Shown piece by piece: positions 17,746-27,149 of a stretch of DNA of 64,000 nucleotides. Within the stretch, counting starts at the first letter, position 1. Each line of letters opens with the position of its first letter. The stretch comes from Pseudomonas berkeleyensis (lineage in GTDB: Bacteria; Pseudomonadota; Gammaproteobacteria; Pseudomonadales; Pseudomonadaceae), in contig NZ_CP059139.1 of the NCBI RefSeq assembly GCF_014109765.1, positions 930,001 through 994,000 of the forward strand. The letters run 5' to 3'. A program made the position numbers and the translations under genes. The notes under the pieces are model-generated. The model was not told the DNA's origin. It saw nothing but the letters and a program-made list of their open reading frames with translations, and made no database searches.

Positions 17746-18468
17746 CTACAGCGGCGTCAGTTCGTTCATCACGGTATCGAGGGCGAGGCGGGTGTCGTCG
17801 AGTTGCACCAGCGAGGCATGCCGCGCGCCAAGGGCGTCGCGGTTCTTGATCGCGGTGAGGATCGCCTTGTGGCGTGGCAGGCTGAGCGCCTGGGTGTTGG
17901 GGCGCAGGTTGGTGACGGTGATCGATTCGCGCAGCGGCAACGACAGCATGTTGCACATGTAGGCAAGCAGGTCGTTGTGGGTGGCTTCGGCGATGGCGCG
18001 GTGGAAGTCGATGTCCGGCTGCAGCATTTCCTGGCGCGTCTGCGCCTTCTCCATGCGCTGGTAGGCATCCTCGATGGCGGCGATGTCTTCCTCGGTCGCA
18101 GTGGTCGCAGCCATGGCGGCGATCTCCGGTTCGAGAATCCGCCGAACCCCGGCCAGGGTGTTGAAGAACTCGCTCTGCGGCGTGCTCTGCACCAGCCAGT
18201 AGAGAACATCCGGATCGAGCAGGTGCCATTCGCTGCGTGGGCGTACCACGGTGCCGACGCGTGGCTTGGAATACACCAGGCCCTTGGCCAGTAGCACCTT
18301 GGTCGCTTCGCGCAGTACCGGACGACTGACCTGATACTCCTCGCACAGGCTCGACTCCAGTGGCAGCTTCTCGTCGGGCTTGAAGCGGCCAGAGACGATA
18401 CGCATGCCCAGTTCGTGAACGATACGGGCGTGCATGCTCTTGCGCGGTTTTGGGGTCTGGTAATCCAT
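17746..18468 (-). CDS. FadR-subfamily GntR regulator (DgoR-like)
   Basis: A 240-aa regulator with an N-terminal winged helix (about 10-78, EEYQVSRPVLREATKVLLAKGL) and an FCD domain (about 95-225). It resembles sugar-acid regulators such as DgoR. It is flanked by the FAD oxidase and the IlvD-type dehydratase on the same strand. A textbook GntR half-site pair lies in the divergent promoter at 20501-20515, so its likely targets are the dehydratase and the MFS-mhpF-mhpE genes, with a 2-keto-3-deoxy acid or aldonate as effector (inference). Confidence 0.85.
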   Translation of the reverse strand: MDYQTPKPRKSMHARIVHELGMRIVSGRFKPDEKLPLESSLCEEYQVSRPVLREATKVLLAKGLVYSKPRVGTVVRPRSEWHLLDPDVLYWLVQSTPQSEFFNTLAGVRRILEPEIAAMAATTATEEDIAAIEDAYQRMEKAQTRQEMLQPDIDFHRAIAEATHNDLLAYMCNMLSLPLRESITVTNLRPNTQALSLPRHKAILTAIKNRDALGARHASLVQLDDTRLALDTVMNELTPL

Positions 18469-18564
18469 GAAGTCGGCGATGCTCCGAATGAATGCCGCGC
18501 ATCATAGCATCGCTCTCGCGCCGTTTCGGACAGACGGCCATGGGTCGCAACCCTACGCTTTGTG

Positions 18565-18630
18565 TCAGCGCCTTTCGGCGCGCAGGCGGGTGGTTGGGAG
18601 CAGGCGCGAGACGGGCGTGTGTCGGGTCAT
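18565..18630 (-). CDS. Possible 21-aa leader ORF upstream of the GntR gene
   Basis: An ATG preceded by a very strong ribosome-binding site (GGGAGGAG, 8-9 nt spacing) opens a 21-codon frame rich in Arg (6 of 21) and ending in TGA, about 97 nt before the regulator start. There is no recognised homology. It may be a translated leader influencing the regulator gene, or chance in GC-rich sequence. The rest of this 276-bp gap holds two hairpins and no other gene. Confidence 0.3.
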   Translation of the reverse strand: MTRHTPVSRLLPTTRLRAERR

Positions 18631-18654
18631 GATCGTTCTCCTCCCGGATGGAGT

Positions 18655-18682
18655 GCGCCACACCGGCGTGCCGGTGCGGCGC
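18655..18682. other. Long GC-rich inverted repeat
   Basis: A 13-bp inverted repeat with one mismatch (18655-18667 with 18670-18682) and a 2-nt centre, between the dehydratase and regulator genes. It may be part of the dehydratase 3' end or a repeat element. Confidence 0.35.
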
Positions 18683-18686
18683 GGGA

Positions 18687-18724
18687 ATAAAAAGGGGAGC
18701 GTCACCCGGGCGGAGCGGGCTCCC
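18687..18724 (-). terminator. Terminator after the IlvD-type dehydratase
   Basis: On the minus strand a GGGAGC/GCTCCC stem enclosing a second CCCG/CGGG pairing is followed by CTTTTTATT, 20 nt past the dehydratase stop codon. It has the shape of an intrinsic terminator with a large imperfect stem. Confidence 0.45.
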
Positions 18725-18744
18725 AAGGAGGTCATCGCGCGGCG

Positions 18745-20484
18745 TCAGTGCGAGTGGCGCGGCACGTCCGAACCACGGCAGCCGACCAGGAAGTCGAAGT
18801 CGCAGCCTTCATCGGCCTGCAGCACGTGATCGACGTAGAGGCGGGCGTAGCCGCTGTCGAAGATCTTGGCGCTGGTGTCGGGTTTCAGATCGGCCAGGCG
18901 CCCGGCCAGTTCTTCGTCGCTGATATCCAGGTGCAGGCGGCCGTTGGCGCAGTCCAGCTCGATGAAGTCGCCATTGCGCACGGCTGCCAGCGGGCCGCCG
19001 GCAGCGGCTTCCGGGGCCACGTGCAGCACCACGGTGCCGTAGGCGGTGCCGCTCATGCGGGCGTCGGAGATGCGCACCATGTCGGTGATGCCCTTGGCCA
19101 GCACCTTGGGCGGCAGGCCCATGTTGCCGACTTCGGCCATGCCCGGATAACCCTTGGGCCCGGCGTTCTTCAGCACCAGCACGCAGGTTTCGTCGACATC
19201 CAGATCCGGATCGGCGATGCGCGCCTTGTAGTCGTCGAAATTCTCGAACACCACGGCGCGGCCGCGATGCTGCATCAGTGCCGGGGTGGCGGCGGACGGT
19301 TTGATCACCGCGCCACGTGGCGACAGGTTGCCGCGCAGGATGCACAGGCCGCCGTCGGCGATCAGCGGGTTGTCCAGGGTTCGCACCACTTCGTCGTTGT
19401 ATTGCGGCGCGGCCTGGCAGTTGCTCCAGATGCTCTTGCCATTGGCGGTCAGTGCATCCGGGTTGGGCAGCAGGCCGGCTTCGCCCAGGCGGCGGATCAC
19501 CGCAGGCAGGCCACCGGCGTAGTAGAACTCTTCCATCAGGAAGCGCCCCGACGGTTGCAGGTCGACGATGGTCGGCGTGCCCTTGCCGATGCGCGTCCAG
19601 TCTTCCAGATCGAGCTGCACACCGATGCGTCCGGCGATGGCCTTGAGGTGGATCACCGCGTTGGTCGAACCGCCGATGGCGGCGTTGAGGCGAATGGCGT
19701 TCTCGAAGGCCTCCTTGGTGAGGATCTTCGACAGACGCAGGTCTTCGTGAACCATGTCGACGATGCGCATGCCGGACAGGTGCGCCAGCACGTAGCGGCG
19801 CGAATCGACGGCCGGGATGGCGGCATTGTGCGGCAGCGAGGTGCCCAGTGCTTCGGCCATGCAGGCCATGGTCGAGGCGGTACCCATGGTGTTGCAGGTG
19901 CCGGCCGAGCGCGACATGCCGGCTTCGGCCGAGAGGAATTCGTTGAGGTCGATCTCGCCGGCCTTGTAGGCCTCGTGCATCTGCCAGACCACGGTGCCGG
20001 AACCGATGTCCTTGCCCTTGTGCTTGCCGTTGAGCATCGGCCCGCCGGTCACCACAATGGCCGGCACGTCGCAGCTGGCAGCGCCCATCAGCAGGGCAGG
20101 GGTGGTCTTGTCGCAGCCGGTGAGCAGCACCACGGCGTCGACCGGGTTGCCACGGATGGCTTCCTCGACATCCATGCTGGCCAGGTTGCGCGTCAGCATG
20201 GCGGTGGGGCGCAGGTTCGACTCGCCGCTGGAGAACACCGGGAACTCGACGGGGAAGCCGCCGGCCTCGAGCACGCCTTTCTTCACATGGTCGGCGATCT
20301 TGCGAAAGTGCGCGTTGCACGGTGTCAGCTCGGACCAGGTATTACAGATGCCGATGATCGGCTTGCCACGGAACTCGTGATCCGGGATGCCCTGGTTCTT
20401 CATCCAGCTGCGGTACATGAAGCCGTTCTTGTCGGCGGTGCCGAACCATTGAGCGGAGCGGAGGGTGGTCTTCTTATCAGTCAT
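18745..20484 (-). CDS. IlvD/Edd-family dehydratase (aldonic-acid dehydratase type)
   Basis: A 579-aa Fe-S dehydratase converting a 2,3-dihydroxy acid to a 2-keto-3-deoxy acid. Three cluster cysteines are visible: Cys56 (in TPCNAH), Cys124 (GCDKTTP) and Cys197 (AGTCNTM). Their 68/73-residue spacing equals that I recall for L-arabinonate dehydratase (Cys60/128/201). Length favours the sugar-acid branch rather than IlvD of branched-chain synthesis. It is divergent from an MFS-aldehyde dehydrogenase-aldolase operon across a shared 192-bp promoter with a GntR-type operator 16 bp before its ATG. Confidence 0.85.
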   Translation of the reverse strand: MTDKKTTLRSAQWFGTADKNGFMYRSWMKNQGIPDHEFRGKPIIGICNTWSELTPCNAHFRKIADHVKKGVLEAGGFPVEFPVFSSGESNLRPTAMLTRNLASMDVEEAIRGNPVDAVVLLTGCDKTTPALLMGAASCDVPAIVVTGGPMLNGKHKGKDIGSGTVVWQMHEAYKAGEIDLNEFLSAEAGMSRSAGTCNTMGTASTMACMAEALGTSLPHNAAIPAVDSRRYVLAHLSGMRIVDMVHEDLRLSKILTKEAFENAIRLNAAIGGSTNAVIHLKAIAGRIGVQLDLEDWTRIGKGTPTIVDLQPSGRFLMEEFYYAGGLPAVIRRLGEAGLLPNPDALTANGKSIWSNCQAAPQYNDEVVRTLDNPLIADGGLCILRGNLSPRGAVIKPSAATPALMQHRGRAVVFENFDDYKARIADPDLDVDETCVLVLKNAGPKGYPGMAEVGNMGLPPKVLAKGITDMVRISDARMSGTAYGTVVLHVAPEAAAGGPLAAVRNGDFIELDCANGRLHLDISDEELAGRLADLKPDTSAKIFDSGYARLYVDHVLQADEGCDFDFLVGCRGSDVPRHSH

Positions 20485-20500
20485 GGCGCGGTCAACTCTT

Positions 20501-20515
20501 ATTAGTATGACTAAT
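20501..20515. promoter_or_regulatory. GntR-family operator in the divergent promoter
   Basis: A perfect inverted repeat ATTAGT-ATG-ACTAAT. It matches the GntR/FadR consensus TNGT-N3-ACNA exactly. Located 16 bp upstream of the dehydratase ATG and about 160 bp before the MFS gene, it fits repression of the dehydratase by the regulator encoded at 17746-18468. Confidence 0.65.
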
Positions 20516-20676
20516 TTGTTTTGGTGAGCTGAATTTAACCTATAAAAACTGATTTTGAAATCATTGCGTCTTAAAAAGTATTACTATATTGTCTCGTCCA
20601 CTCGGCAGGCGACGAGTGCCTGCGCAATCGCCTGCCCTGATAACGATCCAGAACAAAAACAATGTGGAGACCCGCC

Positions 20677-21984
20677 ATGACTGCGGAAGCTCGGATTATT
20701 CGTACGCTTACCCTCAGGTTGATTCCCTTCCTGATCCTGCTTTATCTGGTTGCCTTCATCGACCGTTCCGCTGTCGGCTTCGCCAAGCTGCACATGAACG
20801 CCGATATCGGCCTCAGCGACCTGGCCTACGGCTTCGGTGCCGGCCTGTTCTTCATCGGCTACTTCATCTTCGAAGTTCCCAGCAACCTGCTGCTCGAACG
20901 CTTCGGCGCGCGGCGCTGGTTCGCCCGCATCCTCATCACCTGGGGGCTGATCACCGTCGGCATGGCCTTCGTCACCGGCCCGTACAGCTTCTACGTGATG
21001 CGCTTTCTGCTCGGTGCGGCCGAGGCCGGCTTCTTCCCTGGCGTGCTGTACTACATCACCCGCTGGTACCCGGTGCGCCATCGCGGCAAGGTGCTCGGCT
21101 TCTTCATTCTTTCCCAACCCATTGCGCTGATGGTCACCGGCCCGCTGTCGGGCGCCCTGCTGGGCATGGATGGCATCGCCGGTCTGCACGGCTGGCAGTG
21201 GCTGTTCATCGTCATCGGCCTGCCGGCCGTGGCCCTGGCCTGGCCGACCCTGCGCATCCTGCCGGATACGCCGAAAGACGCTGCCTGGCTGGCCGAAGCG
21301 GATCGCAACTGGCTGCTCGGTGAGTTGAACAAGGATCGCAAGGAATACGGCCAGACCGAACACACCAATCCGCTCAAGGCGCTGACCGACCGCCGCGTGC
21401 TGCTGCTGGCGCTGCTCTACCTGCCCAGTACCCTGAGCACCTACGGCCTGGGCCTGTGGCTGCCGACGCTGGTGCACCAGTTCGGTGGCAGCGATCTGAC
21501 CACCGGTTTCATCTCGGCGATTCCGTATGTCTTCGGCATCATCGGCCTGCTGTTGGTGCCGCGCAGCTCAGACCGCCTCAACGACCGCTACGGGCACCTT
21601 ACCTGCCTCTACATCCTCGGTTCCGCCGGCCTGTTCCTCAGCGCCTGGCTGGGCTCGCCGGTGCTGCAACTGGCGGCGCTGTGCATGACCGCCTTCAGCC
21701 TGTTCTCGGTTACCGCGATCTTCTGGGTGCTGCCGGGCCGATTCCTCACCGGTGCCAGCGCCGCCGCAGGCATCGCCCTGATCAACTCGTTCGGCAACCT
21801 GGGCGGCTACATTGGCCCGTTCGGTATCGGTGCGCTCAAGGAGTACACCGGCACCCTGTCCTCGGGCCTGTACTTCCTCTCGGCGGTGATGATCAGCGGT
21901 GTGCTGCTGACCTACATCGTCTACCGCAAGCTGGAAAAGAAGACTCCCGCGCCGCAGGGCGTGGTGATCGAGCAGGCGTCCTGA
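20677..21984 (+). CDS. MFS transporter, anion:cation symporter family (sugar-acid carrier)
   Basis: A 435-aa inner-membrane carrier with 12 predicted helices, of the ACS family that moves hexuronates, galactonate, glucarate and tartrate-like acids with protons. The first helix is at about 10-30, and the signature region after it (DRSAVGFAK) is typical. I chose the ATG at 20677, with GGAGA 6 nt upstream, over an ATG at 20662. It leads an operon with acylating aldehyde dehydrogenase and aldolase genes and should import the acid processed by the divergent dehydratase. Confidence 0.85.
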   Translation: MTAEARIIRTLTLRLIPFLILLYLVAFIDRSAVGFAKLHMNADIGLSDLAYGFGAGLFFIGYFIFEVPSNLLLERFGARRWFARILITWGLITVGMAFVTGPYSFYVMRFLLGAAEAGFFPGVLYYITRWYPVRHRGKVLGFFILSQPIALMVTGPLSGALLGMDGIAGLHGWQWLFIVIGLPAVALAWPTLRILPDTPKDAAWLAEADRNWLLGELNKDRKEYGQTEHTNPLKALTDRRVLLLALLYLPSTLSTYGLGLWLPTLVHQFGGSDLTTGFISAIPYVFGIIGLLLVPRSSDRLNDRYGHLTCLYILGSAGLFLSAWLGSPVLQLAALCMTAFSLFSVTAIFWVLPGRFLTGASAAAGIALINSFGNLGGYIGPFGIGALKEYTGTLSSGLYFLSAVMISGVLLTYIVYRKLEKKTPAPQGVVIEQAS

Positions 21985-22024
21985 TCTCTGGCGGACAGGG
22001 ACGTCCGCCCTTTGGAGCAATGAA

Positions 22025-22978
22025 ATGAGCAGAAAGCTGAAAGTCGCCATCGTCGGCTCGGGCAATATCGGCACCGACCTGATGATCAAGGTGATGCGCA
22101 ACGCCAAGCACCTGGAAATGGGCGCGATGGTCGGCATCGATCCGGCCTCCGACGGCCTGGCCCGTGCAGCGCGCCTGGGCGTGGCCACCACCCATGAAGG
22201 CGTCGAAGGCCTGACCCGCCTGCCGGTGTTCGCCGATATCGACTTCGTCTTCGATGCCACCAGTGCCGGCGCCCACGTGAAGAACGACGCCTTCCTGCGC
22301 GGCATCAAGCCGGGTATCCGCCTGATCGACCTGACGCCGGCAGCCATTGGCCCGTACTGCGTGCCGGTGGTGAATCTTGAGCAGAACCTGAGCCAGCTCA
22401 ACGTCAACATGGTCACCTGCGGCGGCCAGGCCACCATCCCCATGGTGGCGGCTGTATCGCGCGTGGCCAAGGTGCACTACGCCGAGATCATCGCCTCGAT
22501 CGCCAGCAAATCCGCCGGTCCCGGCACCCGCGCCAATATCGACGAATTCACCGAGACCACCTCCAAGGCCATCGAAGTGATCGGCGGTGCGGCCAAGGGC
22601 AAGGCGATCATCATCATGAACCCGGCCGAGCCGCCGCTGATGATGCGCGACACCGTGTTCGTGCTCAGCGAAGCCGTCGACCAGGCGCAGATCGCCGCCA
22701 GCGTCGAGGAAATGGCCGCCGCCGTGCAGGCCTACGTGCCGGGCTATCGCCTCAAGCAGCAGGTGCAGTTCGACGTGATCCCCGAATCCGCGCCTTTGAA
22801 CATTCCCGGCCACGGTCGCTTCAGCGGCCTGAAGACCTCGATCTTCCTCGAAGTGGAAGGCGCCGCCCATTACCTGCCGGCCTACGCCGGCAACCTCGAC
22901 ATCATGACCTCCGCCGCGCTGGCCACCGCCGAGCGTATGGCGCAGTCGATCTTGAACAGCGCGATGCTCAACGGTTGA
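22025..22978 (+). CDS. mhpF: Acetaldehyde dehydrogenase (acylating), MhpF/DmpF type
   Basis: A 317-aa enzyme that oxidises an aldehyde to its acyl-CoA with NAD+ and CoA. It has an N-terminal Rossmann motif (VGSGNIGTD, about 10-18) and the catalytic Cys132 in TCGGQATIP, at the same number as DmpF Cys132. It is the tunnel partner of the aldolase encoded 10 nt downstream: acetaldehyde released by the aldolase is passed directly. The hydratase (MhpD/DmpE) that accompanies this pair in meta-cleavage pathways is absent here. Confidence 0.9.
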   Translation: MSRKLKVAIVGSGNIGTDLMIKVMRNAKHLEMGAMVGIDPASDGLARAARLGVATTHEGVEGLTRLPVFADIDFVFDATSAGAHVKNDAFLRGIKPGIRLIDLTPAAIGPYCVPVVNLEQNLSQLNVNMVTCGGQATIPMVAAVSRVAKVHYAEIIASIASKSAGPGTRANIDEFTETTSKAIEVIGGAAKGKAIIIMNPAEPPLMMRDTVFVLSEAVDQAQIAASVEEMAAAVQAYVPGYRLKQQVQFDVIPESAPLNIPGHGRFSGLKTSIFLEVEGAAHYLPAYAGNLDIMTSAALATAERMAQSILNSAMLNG

Positions 22979-22988
22979 GGACACTGAT

Positions 22989-24005
22989 ATGAACGGCAAG
23001 AAACTCTACATCTCCGACGTGACCCTGCGCGACGGCAGCCACGCCATCCGCCACCAGTACTCGATCCAGAACGTGCAGGACATCGCCCGTGCGCTGGATC
23101 AGGCTAGGGTCGACTCCATCGAAGTCACTCACGGCGACGGCCTGCAGGGCTCCAGCTTCAACTACGGCTTTGGCGCGCATAGCGACCTGGAATGGATCGA
23201 AGCGGCGGCCGACGTCATCGAACACGCGCGCATCGCCGTGCTGCTGCTGCCGGGCATCGGCACCGTGCACGACCTCAAGGCCGCCTATGACGCCGGTGCG
23301 CGTACCGTGCGCGTGGCCACCCACTGCACCGAGGCGGATGTGTCGAAACAGCACATCGAATATGCGCGCAGTCTGGGCATGGACACCGTGGGCTTTCTGA
23401 TGATGAGCCATATGATCCCGGCGGAAAAACTCGCCGAGCAGGGCAAGCTGATGGAAAGCTACGGCGCGCAATGCATCTACATGGCCGACTCCGGCGGCGC
23501 CATGAACATGAACGACATCCGCGAACGCATGCGCGCGTTCAAGGCCACGCTGAACCCCGAGACGCAGACCGGCATGCACGCCCACCACAACCTCAGCCTG
23601 GGCGTGGCCAACTCCATCGTCGCGGTGGAAGAGGGCTGTGACCGCATCGATGCCAGCCTAGCCGGGATGGGCGCCGGTGCTGGCAACGCGCCGCTGGAGG
23701 TGTTTATCGCCGCCGCCGAACGCCTGGGCTGGAACCACGGCACCGACCTCTACAAGCTGATGGACGCCGCTGACGATCTGGTGCGCCCGCTGCAGGATCG
23801 TCCGGTGCGGGTCGACCGGGAAACCCTCGGCCTGGGATACGCCGGTGTGTATTCCAGCTTCCTGCGGCATGCCGAAGTGGCGGCCGCGAAGTACGGCCTG
23901 AAGACCCTCGACATCCTCGTCGAACTGGGCAAGCGGCGCATGGTGGGCGGTCAGGAAGACATGATCGTCGACGTGGCGCTGGATCTGCTCGCCCGTCGCG
24001 TCTGA
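22989..24005 (+). CDS. mhpE: 4-hydroxy-2-oxovalerate aldolase, MhpE/DmpG type
   Basis: A 338-aa metal-dependent class II pyruvate aldolase splitting 4-hydroxy-2-oxo acids into pyruvate and an aldehyde (acetaldehyde from 4-hydroxy-2-oxovalerate). The catalytic N-terminal motif TLRDGSH (Arg14, Asp15, His18) and metal-binding HAHHN (about 195-200) are present, and the C-terminal communication domain (about 270-338) that contacts the dehydrogenase is complete. It is the last gene of its operon and is followed by a strong hairpin. Confidence 0.9.
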   Translation: MNGKKLYISDVTLRDGSHAIRHQYSIQNVQDIARALDQARVDSIEVTHGDGLQGSSFNYGFGAHSDLEWIEAAADVIEHARIAVLLLPGIGTVHDLKAAYDAGARTVRVATHCTEADVSKQHIEYARSLGMDTVGFLMMSHMIPAEKLAEQGKLMESYGAQCIYMADSGGAMNMNDIRERMRAFKATLNPETQTGMHAHHNLSLGVANSIVAVEEGCDRIDASLAGMGAGAGNAPLEVFIAAAERLGWNHGTDLYKLMDAADDLVRPLQDRPVRVDRETLGLGYAGVYSSFLRHAEVAAAKYGLKTLDILVELGKRRMVGGQEDMIVDVALDLLARRV

Positions 24006-24014
24006 CTCGCTGCT

Positions 24015-24040
24015 GGTGCTCACGTTGGCGCGTGAGCACC
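24015..24040 (+). terminator. Hairpin after mhpE
   Basis: A perfect 10-bp stem (24015-24024 with 24031-24040) with a 6-nt loop, 10 nt after the aldolase stop. No clear T-run follows, but the position fits the operon end. Confidence 0.45.
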
Positions 24041-24135
24041 ACCCGCGATCTGAAGTGGATGCCCCTGCGATCTGACGGTTTTTGTCGCGCGGCTTTTGCG
24101 CGACACTGCGGGCACCATTCGGCCAGGAGCTTCGC

Positions 24136-24912
24136 ATGACCGTCAGCGATGACAAGTTCACCCGCCAGACCTTGCTCGACGTGCAGACGCTGACGCCGAG
24201 CCTGTTCACCCTGCGCACCACGCGTGATGCGGGCTTTCGCTTCCGCGCTGGTCAGTTCGTGCGCCTGGGCGTGGAAAAGGCCGACGGCTCGGTGGTCTGG
24301 CGTGCCTATTCGCTGGTGTCCGCTCCCCATGATGAGCACCTGGAGTTCTTCTCCATCGTGGTGCCGGGCGGCGAGTTCACCAGTGAGCTGAGTCGCCTGC
24401 GCGTCGGCGACACCCTGCTGGTGGAGAAGATGGCCACCGGTTACCTGACCCTGGATCGCTTCGTCGACGGTCGTGACCTCTGGTTGCTTGGTAGTGGCAC
24501 TGGCATCGCGCCGTTCCTGTCGATGCTGCAGGATTTCGAGGTGTGGCAGCGTTTCGAGCGCATCGTGCTGGTGTACAGCGCGCGCAGCGTCGCCGAGCTG
24601 GCCTATCAGCCGATGATCAAGGGTTTCGCTGAGTTGGAGCACCTGGCCGAGTTCGCGCACAAGCTCACTTACCTGCCGGTGGTTACCCGCGAGCAGGTGC
24701 CGGGTTGCCTGAGTGCACGTATCACCGAGCTGCTCGACAACGGTGAGCTGGAGCGTGCCGCAGGGCTGTCGCTGACGCCCGAGCACTCGCGTGTGATGAT
24801 CTGCGGCAACCCGCAGATGATCGATGACATTCGCCAGCGCCTGAAAGCTCGTGGCCTGAATCTGAGCCTGACGCGTCGGCCAGGTCAGGTGGCGGTCGAG
24901 AATTACTGGTAA
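24136..24912 (+). CDS. fprB: Ferredoxin/flavodoxin-NADP+ reductase, E. coli-like subclass (FprB type)
   Basis: A 258-aa FAD enzyme moving electrons between NADPH and ferredoxin or flavodoxin. The FAD motif RAYSLVS (about 56-62) and NADP-binding GSGTGIAPF (about 119-127) are clear. The C-terminus ends in an aromatic NYW, as in E. coli Fpr (subclass II), rather than the VEK end of the other Pseudomonas Fpr. The ATG at 24136 follows CCAGGAGC; an upstream extension to 24082 is less likely. Confidence 0.85.
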   Translation: MTVSDDKFTRQTLLDVQTLTPSLFTLRTTRDAGFRFRAGQFVRLGVEKADGSVVWRAYSLVSAPHDEHLEFFSIVVPGGEFTSELSRLRVGDTLLVEKMATGYLTLDRFVDGRDLWLLGSGTGIAPFLSMLQDFEVWQRFERIVLVYSARSVAELAYQPMIKGFAELEHLAEFAHKLTYLPVVTREQVPGCLSARITELLDNGELERAAGLSLTPEHSRVMICGNPQMIDDIRQRLKARGLNLSLTRRPGQVAVENYW

Positions 24913-25194
24913 GAACTGGTAACAAAATGGCGACTTTCGATGTGACCTGCGCTCCAGTACATTCAGCGGTCTGTTTCTCATCGTTCGGTCTTCATGGACA
25001 GCGACAGTAGTCGATCGCCCTCACCAAACTGGTTGGGGGCGACACCTCACAGAGATGGCGTCACTCGGCGTCGATTCTTCTTGCAGCCCCGCGCTGCGCA
25101 TTCTTTCCGTCAGTCGAAAATTCACGCGCCTGTAGCTGGCTTGCGCGATGCTTTCGGCTGCCTTCGTTTTCCCCTAGAGAGAGCTGCACGCTAA

Positions 25195-26748
25195 ATGGAA
25201 TGGATCGCTGATCCGACGGCCTGGTTAGGCCTGTTGACCCTGATCGTCCTGGAAATCGTCCTGGGCATCGACAACCTGGTGTTCATTGCCATCCTCGCCG
25301 ACAAGCTGCCGCCCGAGCAGCGTGACCGCGCGCGGGTGATCGGCCTGAGCCTGGCATTGATCATGCGCCTCGGCCTGCTGGCCAGCATGGCCTGGCTGGT
25401 AACGCTGACCGACCCGCTGGTCGAGGTGTTCGGCAAGACCTTCTCCGGGCGTGACCTGATCATGCTGTTCGGTGGTGTGTTCCTGCTGTTCAAGGCCACC
25501 ATGGAGCTGCACGAGCGTCTCGAAGGGCGCACGCATCAGCCGGGTGGTGCGCGTACCTATGCCAAGTTCTGGCCGGTGGTGGCGCAGATCATCGTGCTCG
25601 ACGCGGTGTTCTCCCTCGACGCGGTGATCACCGCCGTCGGCATGGTCGAGCACCTGGAAGTGATGATGATCGCGGTGATCATCTCCATCGGCCTGATGAT
25701 CGTCGCCAGCAAGCCGCTGACCGCGTTCGTCAATGCGCGCCCGACGGTGATCATGCTCTGCCTGGGCTTCTTGATGATGATCGGTTTCAGCCTGACCGCC
25801 GAAGGCCTGGGCTTCCATATTCCGAAGGGCTACCTGTACGCCGCCATCGGTTTCTCGATCCTCATCGAGGTGTTCAACCAGGTCGCCCGTTCGCGCCGCA
25901 AGCGCAGCTTGCAGGGTGAGCGTGGCCTGCGTGAGCGCACCGCGCATGCGGTACTGCGCCTGCTTGGCGGCAAGGTCGAGGCTGACGAGGTTGGTGAGGA
26001 AATCGCCGACATGATCGGTAGCGAAACGGGTGAGCAGGCGCTGTTCGACCGTCGTGAACGGGTGATGATCCGGGGCGTGCTGGGCCTGGCCGAGCAGTCG
26101 ATCCGCAAGGCCATGACCGACCGTATGGAAGTCGATCGCATCGATATCGACGCTCCGGCGGAGAAGATCCACCAGGTGCTGCTGGATTCGCCGCACTCGC
26201 GTCTGGTGGTGGTGCGTGCTTCCAAGCCCGAGGAGCCGCTGGGCTATATCCACAAGAAGGAACTGTTCAAGGAACTGCTCAAGGGCGAGCAGCCGGACAT
26301 CGAAAGCCTGGTGCGGGCGCCGATCAACCTGCCGGAAAGCGTGTCGGTGCTCAGCGCGCTGGAGCAGATGCGTCAGGCCTCGACCCACGTGGCTTTCGTG
26401 GTCAACGAGTTCGGTGGTTTCGAAGGCCTGCTGACGCTGACCGACATCCTCGAGGCGATTGCCGGCGAATTGCCGGATGCCAGTGAGGTGGACGGCCCGG
26501 AGATCGAACAGGTCGACGGTGGCTGGCGCGTCAACGGTGCGCTGAACCTGGCCGTGTTGCGTGAGCGTCTGGGTTTTGCCGCCGCCGCGAGCGAGGACTA
26601 CCAGACGGTTGCCGGCCTGGCCATGAGCCTGCTCGACCGCCTGCCGGTGATCGGTGACCAGTTGGAGCATGCCGACTGGCGCCTGACCGTGACCGAGGTG
26701 AAGGATCGCCGTGTCAGCAAGGTATTGCTGGTGCCGCTGACGGTATGA
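25195..26748 (+). CDS. TerC-family membrane protein with CBS and CorC domains
   Basis: A 517-aa inner-membrane protein of the YegH/YoaE kind. The N-terminal TerC domain (about 1-235, seven or so helices; EIVLGIDN at 18-25 and a second acidic DAVFSLDAV motif at 136-144) is followed by paired CBS domains (about 300-425) and a C-terminal CorC/HlyC domain (about 435-517). TerC proteins have been linked to manganese export and metallation of exported proteins. The 282-nt leader has no gene and no riboswitch I can recognise. Confidence 0.85.
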   Translation: MEWIADPTAWLGLLTLIVLEIVLGIDNLVFIAILADKLPPEQRDRARVIGLSLALIMRLGLLASMAWLVTLTDPLVEVFGKTFSGRDLIMLFGGVFLLFKATMELHERLEGRTHQPGGARTYAKFWPVVAQIIVLDAVFSLDAVITAVGMVEHLEVMMIAVIISIGLMIVASKPLTAFVNARPTVIMLCLGFLMMIGFSLTAEGLGFHIPKGYLYAAIGFSILIEVFNQVARSRRKRSLQGERGLRERTAHAVLRLLGGKVEADEVGEEIADMIGSETGEQALFDRRERVMIRGVLGLAEQSIRKAMTDRMEVDRIDIDAPAEKIHQVLLDSPHSRLVVVRASKPEEPLGYIHKKELFKELLKGEQPDIESLVRAPINLPESVSVLSALEQMRQASTHVAFVVNEFGGFEGLLTLTDILEAIAGELPDASEVDGPEIEQVDGGWRVNGALNLAVLRERLGFAAAASEDYQTVAGLAMSLLDRLPVIGDQLEHADWRLTVTEVKDRRVSKVLLVPLTV

Positions 26749-26755
26749 AGCGGGC

Positions 26756-26778
26756 GCGGGTCGTCGCGGACGACCCGC
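26756..26778 (+). terminator. Hairpin after the TerC-family gene
   Basis: A perfect 10-bp stem (26756-26765 with 26769-26778) and 3-nt loop, 8 nt after the stop codon. It is probably the transcript end, although the T-run is missing. Confidence 0.45.
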
Positions 26779-26832
26779 GTGGCACTAACTGAGCTAGGCT
26801 GATGGGAGGTTTCTTCCGCAGGAGGTTCTTTC

Positions 26833-27081
26833 ATGCCGCTCGAACATCATCCCCTGACCCGTGAATTCCCCCAGCAAGGCGACGTCATGCGCAAGCTGAT
26901 GCAAAGTGACCCGCACTTTCCTCGCCTGGCTGGCGAGTACGAGGCGCTGGACAAGCGCATCTACGAGATAGAGGACGGACGGGAGGCGACCGATGACCTG
27001 ACTCTGCAAGGGCTCAAGCTGCAGAGGGTGGGGCTCAAGGATGAGATTGCCGAGCTGCTGCGCAAGGCGGGCAGTGCTTGA
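26833..27081 (+). CDS. YdcH-family (DUF465) small helical protein, copy 1
   Basis: An 82-aa protein of the YdcH/SlyX-like DUF465 family, a short helical hairpin of unknown function. It shares the pattern HHPL.REFP near the N-terminus and ALDKRI.EIEDG in the middle with the gene 69 nt downstream, so the two are tandem paralogs. A GGAGG ribosome-binding site lies 8 nt before the ATG. Confidence 0.8.
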   Translation: MPLEHHPLTREFPQQGDVMRKLMQSDPHFPRLAGEYEALDKRIYEIEDGREATDDLTLQGLKLQRVGLKDEIAELLRKAGSA

Positions 27082-27149
27082 TCCGGATCAACTGAACGGT
27101 CGACGTGTGGCGCTAGGCTGGAGTCATCTTCCTTGTCAGAGGCTCCGCC

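Noticed and set aside
18748..20505. 585-codon plus-strand frame opposite the IlvD-type dehydratase
   Set aside because: The minus-strand frame has all cluster cysteines and family motifs; the plus-strand translation is His/Gly/Val-rich low-complexity shadow.
22025..24005. Aromatic meta-cleavage pathway end
   Set aside because: No ring-cleavage dioxygenase, semialdehyde hydrolase or oxopentenoate hydratase in the neighbourhood; the partners are sugar-acid type genes.
24913..25194. yybP-ykoY manganese riboswitch
   Set aside because: The conserved GGGGAGUA and CAACAUACUCGG-type loops are not present in the leader as far as I can see.
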